Shown: piece after piece, positions 1 through 6,887 of the stretch
How positions within the stretch are numbered: the first letter of the stretch is position 1
How the letters are laid out: the number at the start of each line of letters is the position of its first letter
DNA from: Pseudoruminococcus sp964385235
Lineage (GTDB): Bacteria > Bacillota > Clostridia > Oscillospirales > Acutalibacteraceae
DNA: 19,688 nt
Direction of reading: 5' to 3'
NCBI GenBank assembly: GCA_964385235.1
Contig: CAYLOD010000027.1
Span: 1-19,688 of the forward strand
Translations under genes and position numbers: made by a program
The notes under the pieces: generated by a model
Seen by the model: the letters and a program-made list of their open reading frames with translations, nothing else
Databases searched by the model: none
Told to the model about the DNA's origin: nothing

Positions 1-60
1 GCCGGTTTCCCGACCTACTCCCTTAGCAGGGGAGCCCCTTCACCACTTGGGTAATCCTCC
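1..60 (-). tRNA. tRNA-Ser(GCT), 3' part cut by window edge
   Basis: Read on the minus strand, a class II tRNA begins at 60 with acceptor strand GGAGGAT, then TA, a D-arm closed by CCC/GGG, and an anticodon stem CTCCC/GGGAG around loop CTGCTAA. The anticodon is GCT, so it decodes AGC/AGU serine codons. A long variable arm begins (TAGGTCGGG...) and the gene runs off the window at position 1, so the T-arm and acceptor 3' strand are not visible. It lies downstream of tRNA-Ser(TGA) in the same orientation and may share its transcript. Confidence 0.9.
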
Positions 61-80
61 AACGGCAAAAAATAAAAAAT

Positions 81-200
81 ATAACCACTGCTGATGTCCC
101 CGCCTCTAAGGCGGCAGAACGGGAGTCCGGCGGAACATAGTCCAACGGGACAAAACCCGGTGGGAAACATCTATTGTTTCAGTGGAGAACACAGTCCCCC
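81..200 (-). repeat. Dispersed GC-rich repeat, copy 1
   Basis: This stretch between the two tRNA-Ser genes matches, in opposite orientation, the stretch at about 1875-2020. Shared blocks are a start 'ataacca(c/t)tg/actgatgtcccc', a small hairpin CCGCC-tctaa-GGCGG (97-113 region), a block of imperfect 'cggcgggacgga'-like words, and an end block '(a/c)atctat(t/c)g(t/c)ttcagtg'. In this copy the middle words are degenerate, whereas in copy 2 they form a clean tandem array. It reads open in one frame, but with repeat-like low-complexity sequence, so I treat it as non-coding. The role is unknown; a REP/BIME-like or MITE-like element is possible. Confidence 0.65.
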
Positions 201-260
201 GACAGAAACGCCCGAAATTGCTTTGCAATCTCGGCAGCTTGTTAAAGCTGCGCTTAAAAA

Positions 261-349
261 TGGCGGAGAGGAAGGGATTCGAACCCTTGGTCCCTTGCGG
301 GATCACTAGTTTTCAAGACTAGCTCCTTAAACCACTCGGACACCTCTCC
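261..349 (-). tRNA. tRNA-Ser(TGA)
   Basis: Complete class II tRNA on the minus strand: acceptor GGAGAGG pairs with CCTCTCC, followed by discriminator G and an encoded CCA (261-263). The anticodon stem is CTAGT/ACTAG with loop CTTGAAA, giving anticodon TGA (UCA/UCG/UCU-type serine codons). The variable arm is GATCCCGCAAGGGACC and the T-loop is GTTCGAATC. All arms pair well, so the gene looks functional. A promoter candidate lies at 368-396. Confidence 0.97.
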
Positions 350-367
350 TCATGGACTGCGAGAACT

Positions 368-396
368 ATACTACCATATTTTATTCGTAAAGTCAA
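368..396 (-). promoter_or_regulatory. Sigma-A-type promoter for the tRNA-Ser gene(s)
   Basis: On the minus strand, TTGACT (396-391) and TAGTAT (373-368) are separated by exactly 17 bp, ending about 19 bp before the first base of tRNA-Ser(TGA). The -35 matches consensus at 5/6 and the -10 at 4/6. Placement and spacing make it the likely promoter. Confidence 0.6.
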
Positions 397-430
397 GTGC
401 CTGAATAAAATTTTTTAAAAATGTAGAATT

Positions 431-470
431 AAGTAAATTCCCGAATTAATTTCCACAGCGGAATTTACTT
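431..470. promoter_or_regulatory. Perfect 10-bp inverted repeat upstream of the alkD promoter
   Basis: AAGTAAATTC (431-440) and GAATTTACTT (461-470) are exact reverse complements separated by 20 bp. They end 13 bp before the -35 box of the alkD-like gene. The pair could be a regulator site or a cruciform. No U-tract follows on the plus strand, so a terminator is less likely. No regulator can be named. Confidence 0.4.
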
Positions 471-483
471 TGGAAATTTATTG

Positions 484-512
484 TTGACAAATTTACTAAC
501 CTCAGGTATCAT
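484..512 (+). promoter_or_regulatory. Sigma-A promoter of the alkD-like gene
   Basis: TTGACA at 484-489 and TATCAT at 507-512 with a 17-bp spacer. The -35 is perfect consensus and the -10 matches at 5/6. Transcription should start near 519, giving a leader of about 34 nt before the GTG at 553. Confidence 0.75.
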
Positions 513-552
513 AAGGTGTAAAATAAAGCGGAATTTGTAAGGTGAAACTTAA

Positions 553-1212
553 GTGGACAAGTATATTGAACTAAAAAAGCGGTTTGAAGCAAACAGAGAT
601 GATGAGAAAGCTTTAAAAATGGCAGCATATATGAGAAACCTTTTTCCGTTCTACGGCTTGCCGACGCCCGCAAGGAAAGCGGTTTATAAAGACTTGCTGA
701 AATCGGAAAAGCGCAAAAAGATTATTGACTGGCAGCTGCTTGACAAATGCTATGCCGATGAACACAGGGAATTTCAGTATTTTGTCTATGATTATCTGCT
801 CGCCATGATCGGGGCTTTAGTCTATGACGATATTTTCAAAATTGAAAATTACATACGGGCAAAACAGTGGTGGGATACGATTGATATTTTGAGTAAAGTT
901 GCGGGGAAAATAGGGTTAAGGGATAAACGGCTCGATGAGCTGATGACAGCATGGTCGGAAGATACGGACTTCTGGGTCAGGAGAACCGCCATTATACACC
1001 AGTTGGGCCGAAAAGAAAAAACAAACACCCGTCTGCTTGAAACAGTCTTAACAAACAATTTCGGAAGTAATGAGTTTTTTGTAAATAAAGCAATAGGCTG
1101 GGCTTTAAGGGATTATTCAAAGACTGATCCCCAATGGGTCAGAAGATTTATAGAAACATATAAAGATAAGATGAATACATTAAGCATCAGGGAAGCAAGC
1201 AAATATATATAA
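553..1212 (+). CDS. DNA alkylation repair protein, AlkD-like HEAT-repeat glycosylase
   Basis: The 219-residue product matches the AlkD family (usual length about 220-240), all-helical DNA glycosylases made of HEAT-like repeats that excise N3- and N7-alkylated purines in base excision repair. Family landmarks are visible: YMRNLFPFYGLPTPARK near the N-terminus (26-42), RAKQWWDTIDIL (102-112) and DFWVRRTAIIHQL (139-151), then KAIGWALRDYSKTDPQWV. By alignment from memory, W107 and D111 correspond to the Trp/Asp that face the lesion in Bacillus AlkD, and an Arg at 143 or 144 to the third conserved residue. The start is GTG at 553, preceded by AAGGTG (539-544) with 8-nt spacing. A consensus promoter lies directly upstream and no gene follows closely, so it is probably monocistronic. 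Confidence 0.9.
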   Translation: MDKYIELKKRFEANRDDEKALKMAAYMRNLFPFYGLPTPARKAVYKDLLKSEKRKKIIDWQLLDKCYADEHREFQYFVYDYLLAMIGALVYDDIFKIENYIRAKQWWDTIDILSKVAGKIGLRDKRLDELMTAWSEDTDFWVRRTAIIHQLGRKEKTNTRLLETVLTNNFGSNEFFVNKAIGWALRDYSKTDPQWVRRFIETYKDKMNTLSIREASKYI

Positions 1213-1727
1213 CTTCATGTTTTCATGGGAAATACAGATTGTTCGATCCATCGGCTAAACAGGTCATATGGACAAACATATGCCGTTATTTTATTACTTC
1301 TTCCAAGACGTTTAAAATTTGGTTTTCATCAAAATTATGCTGATTTTCAGTGTACGAATAATATCCGCCCAAGATTTTGTAAGTGAGCAAAATATTAAAA
1401 CGGACATCATTCCTTTTTTCAGGCAGCAACACAAATATGATGAGGTTGTACACGGCAAAGCGGCAATATTACAAAAAATGAATGGCAGTATAAACAGAAA
1501 TTTCCGCAGGCAAGGTCATTGTATCTCTATATGGCAGTCCATACCGGCAAGAATCTGAACTTTATGGGAAATTAGATAGGTCAGCTTCGATAATGGGACG
1601 AAAAGCGTCAGCAAGACCGGGATTTGCGGAAATGTCCCGCACACGATTCCTTTTATCGCTTTATGCCGGAGTTAAATCATCTTTACCTGACACACTCCGC
1701 ACTCTATAGGTGTGACTATGAAGAAGA
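1213..1727. other. No intact gene; possible decayed coding sequence
   Basis: No frame gives a complete gene. On the minus strand a protein-like frame ends in TAA at 1288-1286 and is open back to 1561 except for one TAA at 1471-1469; its C-terminal part contains FDENQILNVLEEVIK. A different minus frame just upstream (about 1700 to 1520) reads GIVCGTFPQIPVLLTLFV and later KVQILAGMDCHIEIQ before TGA, so the two would need a frameshift to join. The plus strand also has protein-like stretches in two frames (1319-1558; about 1490-1710), so strand and coding status are uncertain. I do not recognise a family. The simplest readings are a frameshifted relic or a conserved non-coding element. Confidence 0.3.
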
Positions 1728-1766
1728 CGGCTCCCCGCCGAAGGTTTATTCGGCACAGGGGAGCCG
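1728..1766. terminator. Long two-part hairpin, terminator-like
   Basis: CGGCTCCCC (1728-1736) pairs with GGGGAGCCG (1758-1766), and inside it GCCGAA pairs with TTCGGC around loop GGTTTA. The stem is about 15 bp with a 3-nt bulge. The plus strand continues CCTTTATATG, so the U-tract is weak; the structure is strong enough to stop or protect RNA from either side. Confidence 0.45.
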
Positions 1767-1874
1767 CCTTTATATGTTCACGTCTGTTTTTCCATTCATT
1801 TTTTAAAGATCGCCCGTTCGCTTTGTAATAGTCCTCTGTCCTGCCGAAGCGTCAGGGATTCCCGAGTCACACAA

Positions 1875-2020
1875 TACAGATTCCGCACTGAAGCGATAGA
1901 TTTTTCCCGCCGGGCTCCGTCCCGCCGGGCTCCGTCCCGCCGTGCTCCGTCCCGCCGTGCTCCGTCCCGCCGTGCTCCGTCCCGCCGCTTTAGAGGCGGG
2001 GGACATCAGTAATGGTTATA
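1875..2020 (+). repeat. Dispersed GC-rich repeat, copy 2 (expanded)
   Basis: This is the inverted partner of copy 1 at 81-200. Read on the minus strand it begins at 2020 with 'ataaccattactgatgtc', followed by the ccgc...gcgg hairpin, the tandem words and the 'atctatcgcttcagtg' block. The middle block is expanded to a 15-bp tandem array (1906-1988). The two copies lie about 1.8 kb apart, one between tRNA genes and one downstream of an ABC ATPase gene. Confidence 0.65.
1906..1988 (+). repeat. 15-bp tandem repeat, 5 full copies plus 8 bp
   Basis: Units start at 1906, 1921, 1936, 1951 and 1966: two copies of CCCGCCGGGCTCCGT and then three of CCCGCCGTGCTCCGT, followed by a partial CCCGCCGC. The units are identical except for a G/T change at the eighth base. 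Fifteen is a multiple of three, so the array reads as an (S/T-AGR) repeat in one minus frame. I regard that as incidental, because the frame has no ribosome site and corresponds to the dispersed repeat. Confidence 0.9.
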
Positions 2021-2081
2021 AATCATTTATTTTGCCGCGGAATATTCCTCAGCGCTTATAAATACAGACAGCAATAGTTTT

Positions 2082-2849
2082 CTATTTTTTGGGTTTATCC
2101 TGCTTGCTTTTCTCCTCATAAGTCTTAAGGACCTCGTCAACCGCGCCGTCGCAAACAATGCTGCCGCACCTTAAATAAATCGCTCTGCTGCAAATCTCCT
2201 CGACATTATCCTTATTATGGCTGACAAAGAGAACCGTAGTACCCACTTTTATAAGCTCCTTTATCTTATCCTTGCATTTTTTCTTGAAGTTAGCGTCGCC
2301 TACACTTAAAGCCTCGTCAATAACAAGAATGTCAGGCTCGATGTTAATATTTATGGCAAAGCCCAGACGCATCTTCATACCGCTTGAGTACGTCCTCACA
2401 GGCTGGTCGATATATTCGCCGAGGTCGGCAAATTCAACAACCCTGTCTTCCATGCTTCCGATTTCCTTATCCTTGAGTCCGAGAAGGCAGCCTTTCAGAT
2501 ATATATTTTCCCTGCCGGTCATTTCGTTAGAAAAGCCGGCAGTCAGTTCCAAAAGCGCTGCGACACGACCGCGGACTGTAATCTTTCCCGAATCCGGGTA
2601 AGAAACGCCTGTAATCATTTTCAGCAGCGTTGATTTTCCCGCGCCGTTGTTCCCGACAATGCCCACAGACTCACCCGGGTAAATCTTTAAGCTGACGGAC
2701 TCAAGAGCAGTGTGCTTCTGTAATTTTGAAGAGCGGTAAAACAGAGCCGCGAACTGCTGCTTGCTGTCCTTGTATAATGTATATGTTTTCGTTACATTTT
2801 CAAATTCAATGATCGGCTCTTTCGCCGCCGCGATTTCAATGTTGTCCAT
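2082..2849 (-). CDS. ABC transporter ATP-binding protein, polysaccharide/teichoic-acid export type
   Basis: The 255-residue ATPase has Walker A GNNGAGKST (66-74), signature YSSGM (154-158), Walker B ILVIDEA (174-180) and the H-loop histidine at 211. ELTAGF (101-106) stands where most ABC ATPases have a glutamine loop. Together with the 'FxNVTKTYxLY' N-terminus this is typical of the TagH/Wzt/RfbE branch, which powers export of lipid-linked polysaccharide or teichoic acid. Wzt-type C-terminal carbohydrate-binding domains are absent, so it is the short TagH-like form. It should work with a six-helix permease, but none is adjacent: downstream is the repeat region and upstream a divergent gene. 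The start has AAAGGA 7-8 nt upstream. The permease may be encoded elsewhere, or the gene may be stranded. Confidence 0.88.
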   Translation of the reverse strand: MDNIEIAAAKEPIIEFENVTKTYTLYKDSKQQFAALFYRSSKLQKHTALESVSLKIYPGESVGIVGNNGAGKSTLLKMITGVSYPDSGKITVRGRVAALLELTAGFSNEMTGRENIYLKGCLLGLKDKEIGSMEDRVVEFADLGEYIDQPVRTYSSGMKMRLGFAININIEPDILVIDEALSVGDANFKKKCKDKIKELIKVGTTVLFVSHNKDNVEEICSRAIYLRCGSIVCDGAVDEVLKTYEEKSKQDKPKK

Positions 2850-3003
2850 ATACGCATCCTTTCGATCCCGGGAGTAAGCATAGTTGATGTTATCTCATGT
2901 TTAACTCCTGTCAAATCAATGTATTGTCACGCTTAATTCTACATTCGGAAAGATTATTTGTCAAGAAAAAATGTTAAAAGCACAAAAAACGTGAGCAAGC
3001 CAC

Positions 3004-3032
3004 TTTACATTCAATAAAAACGGGTATAAAAT
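3004..3032 (+). promoter_or_regulatory. Sigma-A-like promoter of the pduL-like gene
   Basis: TTTACA (3004-3009) and TAAAAT (3027-3032) with a 17-bp spacer. An overlapping TATAAA at 3025-3030 would give a 15-bp spacer. The start site would be near 3039, with a short leader before the ATG at 3069. Confidence 0.55.
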
Positions 3033-3068
3033 AATAACAGTAATATAAATAAGATTGGAGAAGATAGC

Positions 3069-3638
3069 ATGAAAATAATGGTTGAAACCTCTGCGCGTCA
3101 TGTACACGTCACTCAGGAAACACTCGAAAAGCTCTTTGGAAAGGGCGCGGTTCTCACAAAGAAAAAGGATCTCTCACAGCCGGGACAGTTCGCAAGTATG
3201 GAGAGAATTGATATTGTCGGTCCTAAGGGCGAGATGAAAAACGTTTCAATTCTCGGCCCCGTGAGAAAAGCAAATCAGGTAGAGCTTTCCCTTACAGATC
3301 TCCGCAAAATCGGTATCACCGCTCCCGTTCGTGAATCGGGCGATATAGCGGGTACTCCCGGCTGCAAGCTTGTCGGCCCCGCCGGAGAAGTTGAAATATC
3401 CGAGGGCGTCATAGCCGCGAAGCGCCATATCCACCTGACGCCTGCCGACGCGGAAAAATTCGGCGTTACGGACAAGCAGATCGTAAGCGTTAAGGTCGGC
3501 GGAGAGGGCAGAATGCTCACATTCGGAGATGTCGTCGTAAGAGTAAGCGAGAGCTATGCCGCGGCTATGCACATTGACACTGACGAATCCAACGCGGCAG
3601 GTCTCCCCGGAACGGTTGAAGGCGAGGTCATCGTTTAA
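3069..3638 (+). CDS. Phosphate acyltransferase, PduL family
   Basis: PduL-type enzymes swap phosphate and CoA on short acyl groups (acetyl- or propionyl-CoA to acyl-phosphate), feeding acetate kinase and ATP formation. The 189-residue protein has the two repeated metal-site motifs: SARHVHVT (8-15; His11, His13) and AKRHIHLTPADAEKFGV (117-133; His120, His122), plus AAMHIDTDESNAAG (165-178), which holds a further conserved His168. It begins almost directly at the first conserved motif. It therefore lacks the N-terminal helix that targets PduL into microcompartments, and no microcompartment genes are nearby, so a cytosolic fermentative role is likely. GGAG at 3057-3060 sets the start 8 nt downstream, and a bidirectional terminator follows. 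Confidence 0.92.
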   Translation: MKIMVETSARHVHVTQETLEKLFGKGAVLTKKKDLSQPGQFASMERIDIVGPKGEMKNVSILGPVRKANQVELSLTDLRKIGITAPVRESGDIAGTPGCKLVGPAGEVEISEGVIAAKRHIHLTPADAEKFGVTDKQIVSVKVGGEGRMLTFGDVVVRVSESYAAAMHIDTDESNAAGLPGTVEGEVIV

Positions 3639-3661
3639 CCGTTAATACAAATCTACATACC

Positions 3662-3701
3662 AAAGCCGTATGCACGAGCTGACGCTCATGTATACGGCTT
3701 T
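3662..3701. terminator. Bidirectional intrinsic terminator
   Basis: AAAGCCGTAT (3662-3671) pairs with ATACGGCTTT (3692-3701), with a further GAG/CTC pairing inside. The A-run on one side and T-run on the other allow use in both directions. It lies between the convergent pduL-like and PAP2 genes. Confidence 0.8.
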
Positions 3702-3713
3702 TCAGTTAAATCG

Positions 3714-4250
3714 CTAAAATCTGAAAGCAGGTATGGACAAGACAAGCGGAACGGAAATACAACCGCATATTATGCCGAGCGCGGCGCCCGCAAACACATC
3801 AGTAGGATAATGAACCAAAAGGTATGTACGCGAAAACGCAATCAAAATAGCGAAGATAACCATAGGTATCGCGGCTACAGGATGAAGCATCAGCATCACA
3901 GTCGCCGCCGAAAATGATGATGTAGTATGACCCGACGGGAACGAATAGTGAGGGGGGTTCTTGATTAAAAGCTGCTCCTCCGCAACCTTGTGGCAGGGAC
4001 GCACTCTGCCGACTATGTTTTTAATGGTAATTTCACCGCAAAGCCATGATAACGATACAGCTATAATTATGGCAATACCCGATGTGCGAAACCGCTGAAA
4101 AAATAAAAATACAAAAGCCAGGGCAAACCATATAAATCCGTTATTACCTAATGTAGTGGCAAAAACCATTATTTTATTCAGCCGCTTTGTATGCAACTTA
4201 GCGATTTTGTCAAGCATACGTTCGTCCCAGTCCTGAATACGACTTAACAT
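3714..4250 (-). CDS. PAP2-family membrane phosphatase
   Basis: PAP2 proteins are membrane enzymes that dephosphorylate lipid phosphates such as undecaprenyl pyrophosphate or phosphatidic acid, with the active site on the outer face. All three motifs are present (178-residue numbering): KNIVGRVRP (77-85), SFPSGHT (103-109) and SRTYLLVHYPTDV (140-152), including the nucleophilic His147 and Asp151. Several hydrophobic segments flank them (about 40-52, 57-72, 113-137, 153-175). I start at the ATG at 4250 because a full GGAGGTGG (4264-4257) lies 6 nt upstream; the frame stays open to 4325 but without a better site. An undecaprenyl-pyrophosphate recycling role is plausible, but the substrate cannot be read from the sequence. 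Confidence 0.88.
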   Translation of the reverse strand: MLSRIQDWDERMLDKIAKLHTKRLNKIMVFATTLGNNGFIWFALAFVFLFFQRFRTSGIAIIIAVSLSWLCGEITIKNIVGRVRPCHKVAEEQLLIKNPPHYSFPSGHTTSSFSAATVMLMLHPVAAIPMVIFAILIAFSRTYLLVHYPTDVFAGAALGIICGCISVPLVLSIPAFRF

Positions 4251-4327
4251 AATAAACCACCTCCGACAAAAATCCGGTAAGGCCTGTAAGCAGTACAGCG
4301 CAAATAAAGTCATATTCGACTGCAATA

Positions 4328-4336
4328 ATTATAGCA
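4328..4336 (-). promoter_or_regulatory. Extended -10 promoter candidate for the PAP2 gene
   Basis: The minus strand has TGC-TATAAT (4336-4328), a perfect -10 with the TGn extension and no good -35 box 17 bp upstream. Transcription would start near 4321, about 70 nt before the ATG at 4250. Confidence 0.5.
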
Positions 4337-4512
4337 CATTTTAATCGAAATAGGTATAGAAAAATACTTGAAACAGATGTGCGAACAGGAAGAATTTTTT
4401 AATCAAATTTTACAAATAATTGTCGGAAAATAACAAAATAAATAATATATATCAATTATGGGCTGTTCCGTCATTCAGCGCGGCGGGGCATTTTGCATAT
4501 GCAGAATAAAGT

Positions 4513-5523
4513 TTAATTTGATGAAAGCTCTATCAGATGCGCTACTCCGGGTATGCTTTCGCCCTGCTGTGACGAGGTAGGGGACATAAGCGCTCCCGTT
4601 GCGATAAATAAAACCCTGTTGAGTTCGTGAGCCTTCATCTTTTGCATAATATACGAACAGAATACCGAACCGCTGCACCCGCAGCCCGAGCCTCCCGCAT
4701 GAACGTCCTGACTGTCAATATCAAAAATCATAAGCCCGCAGTCGTTATGCTTTTCTCCGATTTTAAGACCCTCGCTTTCGAGCAGCTCGAGGAGCAGAGT
4801 ACGCCCCACCATTCCGAGGTCGCCCGTGAGGATAAGGTCAAAGTTTCCGGGCTTTTCCTTTGTATCGCCAAAGTAGTCGAGTATAGTCTGCGCCGCCGCG
4901 GGGGCCATAGCCGCTCCCATATTGTTCGCGTCCTTTATGCCCATGTCGTTTATCCTGCCGATAGTGACGCGGTTGACACTTACACCGTCGCCGCCCCTCT
5001 GTATGATTGCCGCGCCCGCGCCTGTCACTGTCCACTGCGCTGTAGGAGTTCTCTGACCGCCGTATTCAAGCGGATAGCGGAACTGTCTTTCCGCGGAGCA
5101 GAAATGAGATGATGTAACCGCTGCGCACCTGTCGGCGGCAAAGCTGTCGGCAAAAACCGATGACATGGCTATTGTCTGTGCCATAGTCGAGCAGGCGCCG
5201 TACTGTCCGAGGAACGGAATGCCGAGCGTGCGCAGCCCGAATGTCGAGGATATGCACTGGTTCAGCAGATCTCCCGCAAAAATGCAGTCAATATCGCTCG
5301 AGTCAAGTCCTGCTTTTTTGAGCGACAGTTCCACAGCCGTTTTCTGAAGAAAGCTCTCCGCCTTTTCCCATGAGTCCTCTCCGAATTTATCGTCGCTGCT
5401 TGTCTTGTCAAAATAATTCGCTAACGGGCCCTCGCTTTCCTTCTTGCCCACGATAGCCGCGCTTTCAAGAATTTTCACGTCATTTTCAAATTGAATTGTG
5501 TATTTTCCGATTCTTTCGGGCAT
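4513..5523 (-). CDS. spoVAD: Stage V sporulation protein AD (SpoVAD)
   Basis: SpoVAD is the cytosolic subunit of the SpoVA channel that moves dipicolinic acid into the forespore; it has a thiolase-like fold and binds dipicolinate. The 336-residue length fits the family (about 338). Landmarks are VGKKESEGPLANYFD (25-39), QYGACSTMAQT (107-117), the region VTSSHFCSAERQFRYPLEYG (136-155), NDCG (260-263), GGSGCGCS (277-284) and the C-terminal GALMSPTSSQQGESIPGVAH. From memory, C111 and D261/C262 match residues reported to contact dipicolinate in Bacillus SpoVAD. The start at 5523 follows AAAGGAAG; an upstream in-frame codon at 5568 lacks one. It follows obg by 72 bp in the same direction. The usual partners spoVAC and spoVAE are not beside it, which is unusual. 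Confidence 0.95.
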   Translation of the reverse strand: MPERIGKYTIQFENDVKILESAAIVGKKESEGPLANYFDKTSSDDKFGEDSWEKAESFLQKTAVELSLKKAGLDSSDIDCIFAGDLLNQCISSTFGLRTLGIPFLGQYGACSTMAQTIAMSSVFADSFAADRCAAVTSSHFCSAERQFRYPLEYGGQRTPTAQWTVTGAGAAIIQRGGDGVSVNRVTIGRINDMGIKDANNMGAAMAPAAAQTILDYFGDTKEKPGNFDLILTGDLGMVGRTLLLELLESEGLKIGEKHNDCGLMIFDIDSQDVHAGGSGCGCSGSVFCSYIMQKMKAHELNRVLFIATGALMSPTSSQQGESIPGVAHLIELSSN

Positions 5524-5595
5524 GTTCACGCTTCCTTTCAATATAGGTTGACATGAATAGCATTCCAAAATAATTTCGGAAAATACGCGGAAAAT

Positions 5596-6867
5596 TTACT
5601 CGATATAGTCAAATTCGATTCCGTAAATGTCTACCGTGTCGCCCTCTGAAATACCGGCGTCTTTGAGAGCGTCGATAATGCCCGTCTTGATAAGCATACG
5701 CTGGAAATACCCTGTGGATTCGCTGTCGTCAAAGTTAATGGAACGTATAAGCGTAAGAAGCCATTCGCCCTCGACAAAGAATATTCCGTCCTCGGCAGTG
5801 ACCTTGACCGCTTGCATTTCAAGATCGGATTCCTCGGCAAGCGGCGCGGGTTCAGGTTCATACCGCGCGACAGGGGGCAGCTTTGAGAGCATCTCCCATA
5901 TCCGCTTCAGCAGCGGCTCCGTTCCATGGGCTATAGCCGCCATTATCGGGAAAAATTCATAACCCTGTTCGCGTATAAACTCACCGAACTCCTCGACCGC
6001 ATCGTCGCTTGTGAGGTCGCACTTGTTTCCCGCGACTATCATAGGACGGTCGGCAAGCTCAGGGTTGAACCTTTTAAGCTCCTCGTTTATAATGCGGAAA
6101 TCCTCCCTCGGATCTCTGCCCTCGCTCCCCGATACGTCAACAACATGGACGAGCATACGGCATCGTTCAACATGGCGCAGAAATTGATGTCCCAGACCGG
6201 CACCCTCTCCCGCGCCTTTAATAAGCCCGGGAATATCCGCCATTACGAACGAACTGCCCTCGCCCATTCTCACAACGCCGAGAACAGGCGTAACAGTCGT
6301 GAAGTGATAATTCGCTATTGCAGGCTTCGCCTCACTGACAACGGAAATAAGCGTACTCTTTCCGACGTTCGGGAAGCCGACAAGCCCTACATCTGCAAGC
6401 AGCTTCAGCTCAAGCTGTACCTCCATGCTTTCACCGGGCAGACCGGGCTTCGCAAAACGCGGCGTTTGCCTTGTCGGCGTCGCAAAGTGCGTGTTGCCCC
6501 AGCCGCCTCTGCCGCCTCTTGCGACTATAACAGGCTCGTCGCCGGAAATGTCGGCGATTATTCTCCCCGTTGCCGCGTCCTTGATGAGAGTGCCTCTCGG
6601 TACGCGAATAACGAGGTCCTCAGCCTTTTTGCCGTTGCAGCGGGAACCTCTGCCGTTTTCGCCTTTTGGCGCCTTGTACTTCTTTTTATAGCGGAAGTCT
6701 GAGAGCGTAGAGAGGTTATCGTCAGCCTTAAAAATAATGTTTCCTCCCTTGCCGCCGTCGCCGCCGTCAGGGCCTCCCGACGCGACGTACTTTTCCCGAT
6801 GAAAGGCGACCGCGCCGTCGCCTCCGTCACCCGCTGTTATCTGAATTTTAGCTGTATCTGCAAACAT
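5596..6867 (-). CDS. obgE: GTPase Obg (Spo0B-associated GTP-binding protein)
   Basis: Obg is an essential GTPase tied to 50S ribosome assembly, (p)ppGpp response and, in Bacillus, to Spo0A activation. The 423-residue protein shows the glycine-rich Obg fold at 1-157 (MFADTAKIQITAGDGGDG...), then the G domain with P-loop GFPNVGKST (164-172), the switch I region around TTVTP (190-194), DIPG (211-214) and NKCD (281-284). A full C-terminal OCT domain (about 345-423) ends DTVDIYGIEFDYIE. GGAAA before the ATG sets the start. In many Firmicutes obg follows rplU-rpmA; here it follows a glycosyltransferase gene and its decayed copy, with spoVAD downstream. Confidence 0.97.
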   Translation of the reverse strand: MFADTAKIQITAGDGGDGAVAFHREKYVASGGPDGGDGGKGGNIIFKADDNLSTLSDFRYKKKYKAPKGENGRGSRCNGKKAEDLVIRVPRGTLIKDAATGRIIADISGDEPVIVARGGRGGWGNTHFATPTRQTPRFAKPGLPGESMEVQLELKLLADVGLVGFPNVGKSTLISVVSEAKPAIANYHFTTVTPVLGVVRMGEGSSFVMADIPGLIKGAGEGAGLGHQFLRHVERCRMLVHVVDVSGSEGRDPREDFRIINEELKRFNPELADRPMIVAGNKCDLTSDDAVEEFGEFIREQGYEFFPIMAAIAHGTEPLLKRIWEMLSKLPPVARYEPEPAPLAEESDLEMQAVKVTAEDGIFFVEGEWLLTLIRSINFDDSESTGYFQRMLIKTGIIDALKDAGISEGDTVDIYGIEFDYIE

Positions 6868-6887
6868 AATGATTTCCTTTCAATAAT

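Noticed and set aside
94..309. 71-codon plus-strand frame
   Set aside because: It runs through repeat copy 1 and into tRNA-Ser(TGA), so it cannot be a real gene.
1906..1988. Possible CRISPR array
   Set aside because: Units are directly tandem without spacers and only 15 bp long.
1803..2006. Minus-strand 67-codon frame with repeated TAGRS units
   Set aside because: It is the 15-bp tandem array read in one frame. There is no ribosome site, and the sequence matches the dispersed repeat copy between the tRNA genes.
4627..5112. 161-codon plus-strand frame
   Set aside because: It is antisense to spoVAD, whose family motifs are clear.
5926..6702. 258-codon plus-strand frame
   Set aside because: It is antisense to obg. 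Length alone comes from the GC-rich codon pattern of the real gene.
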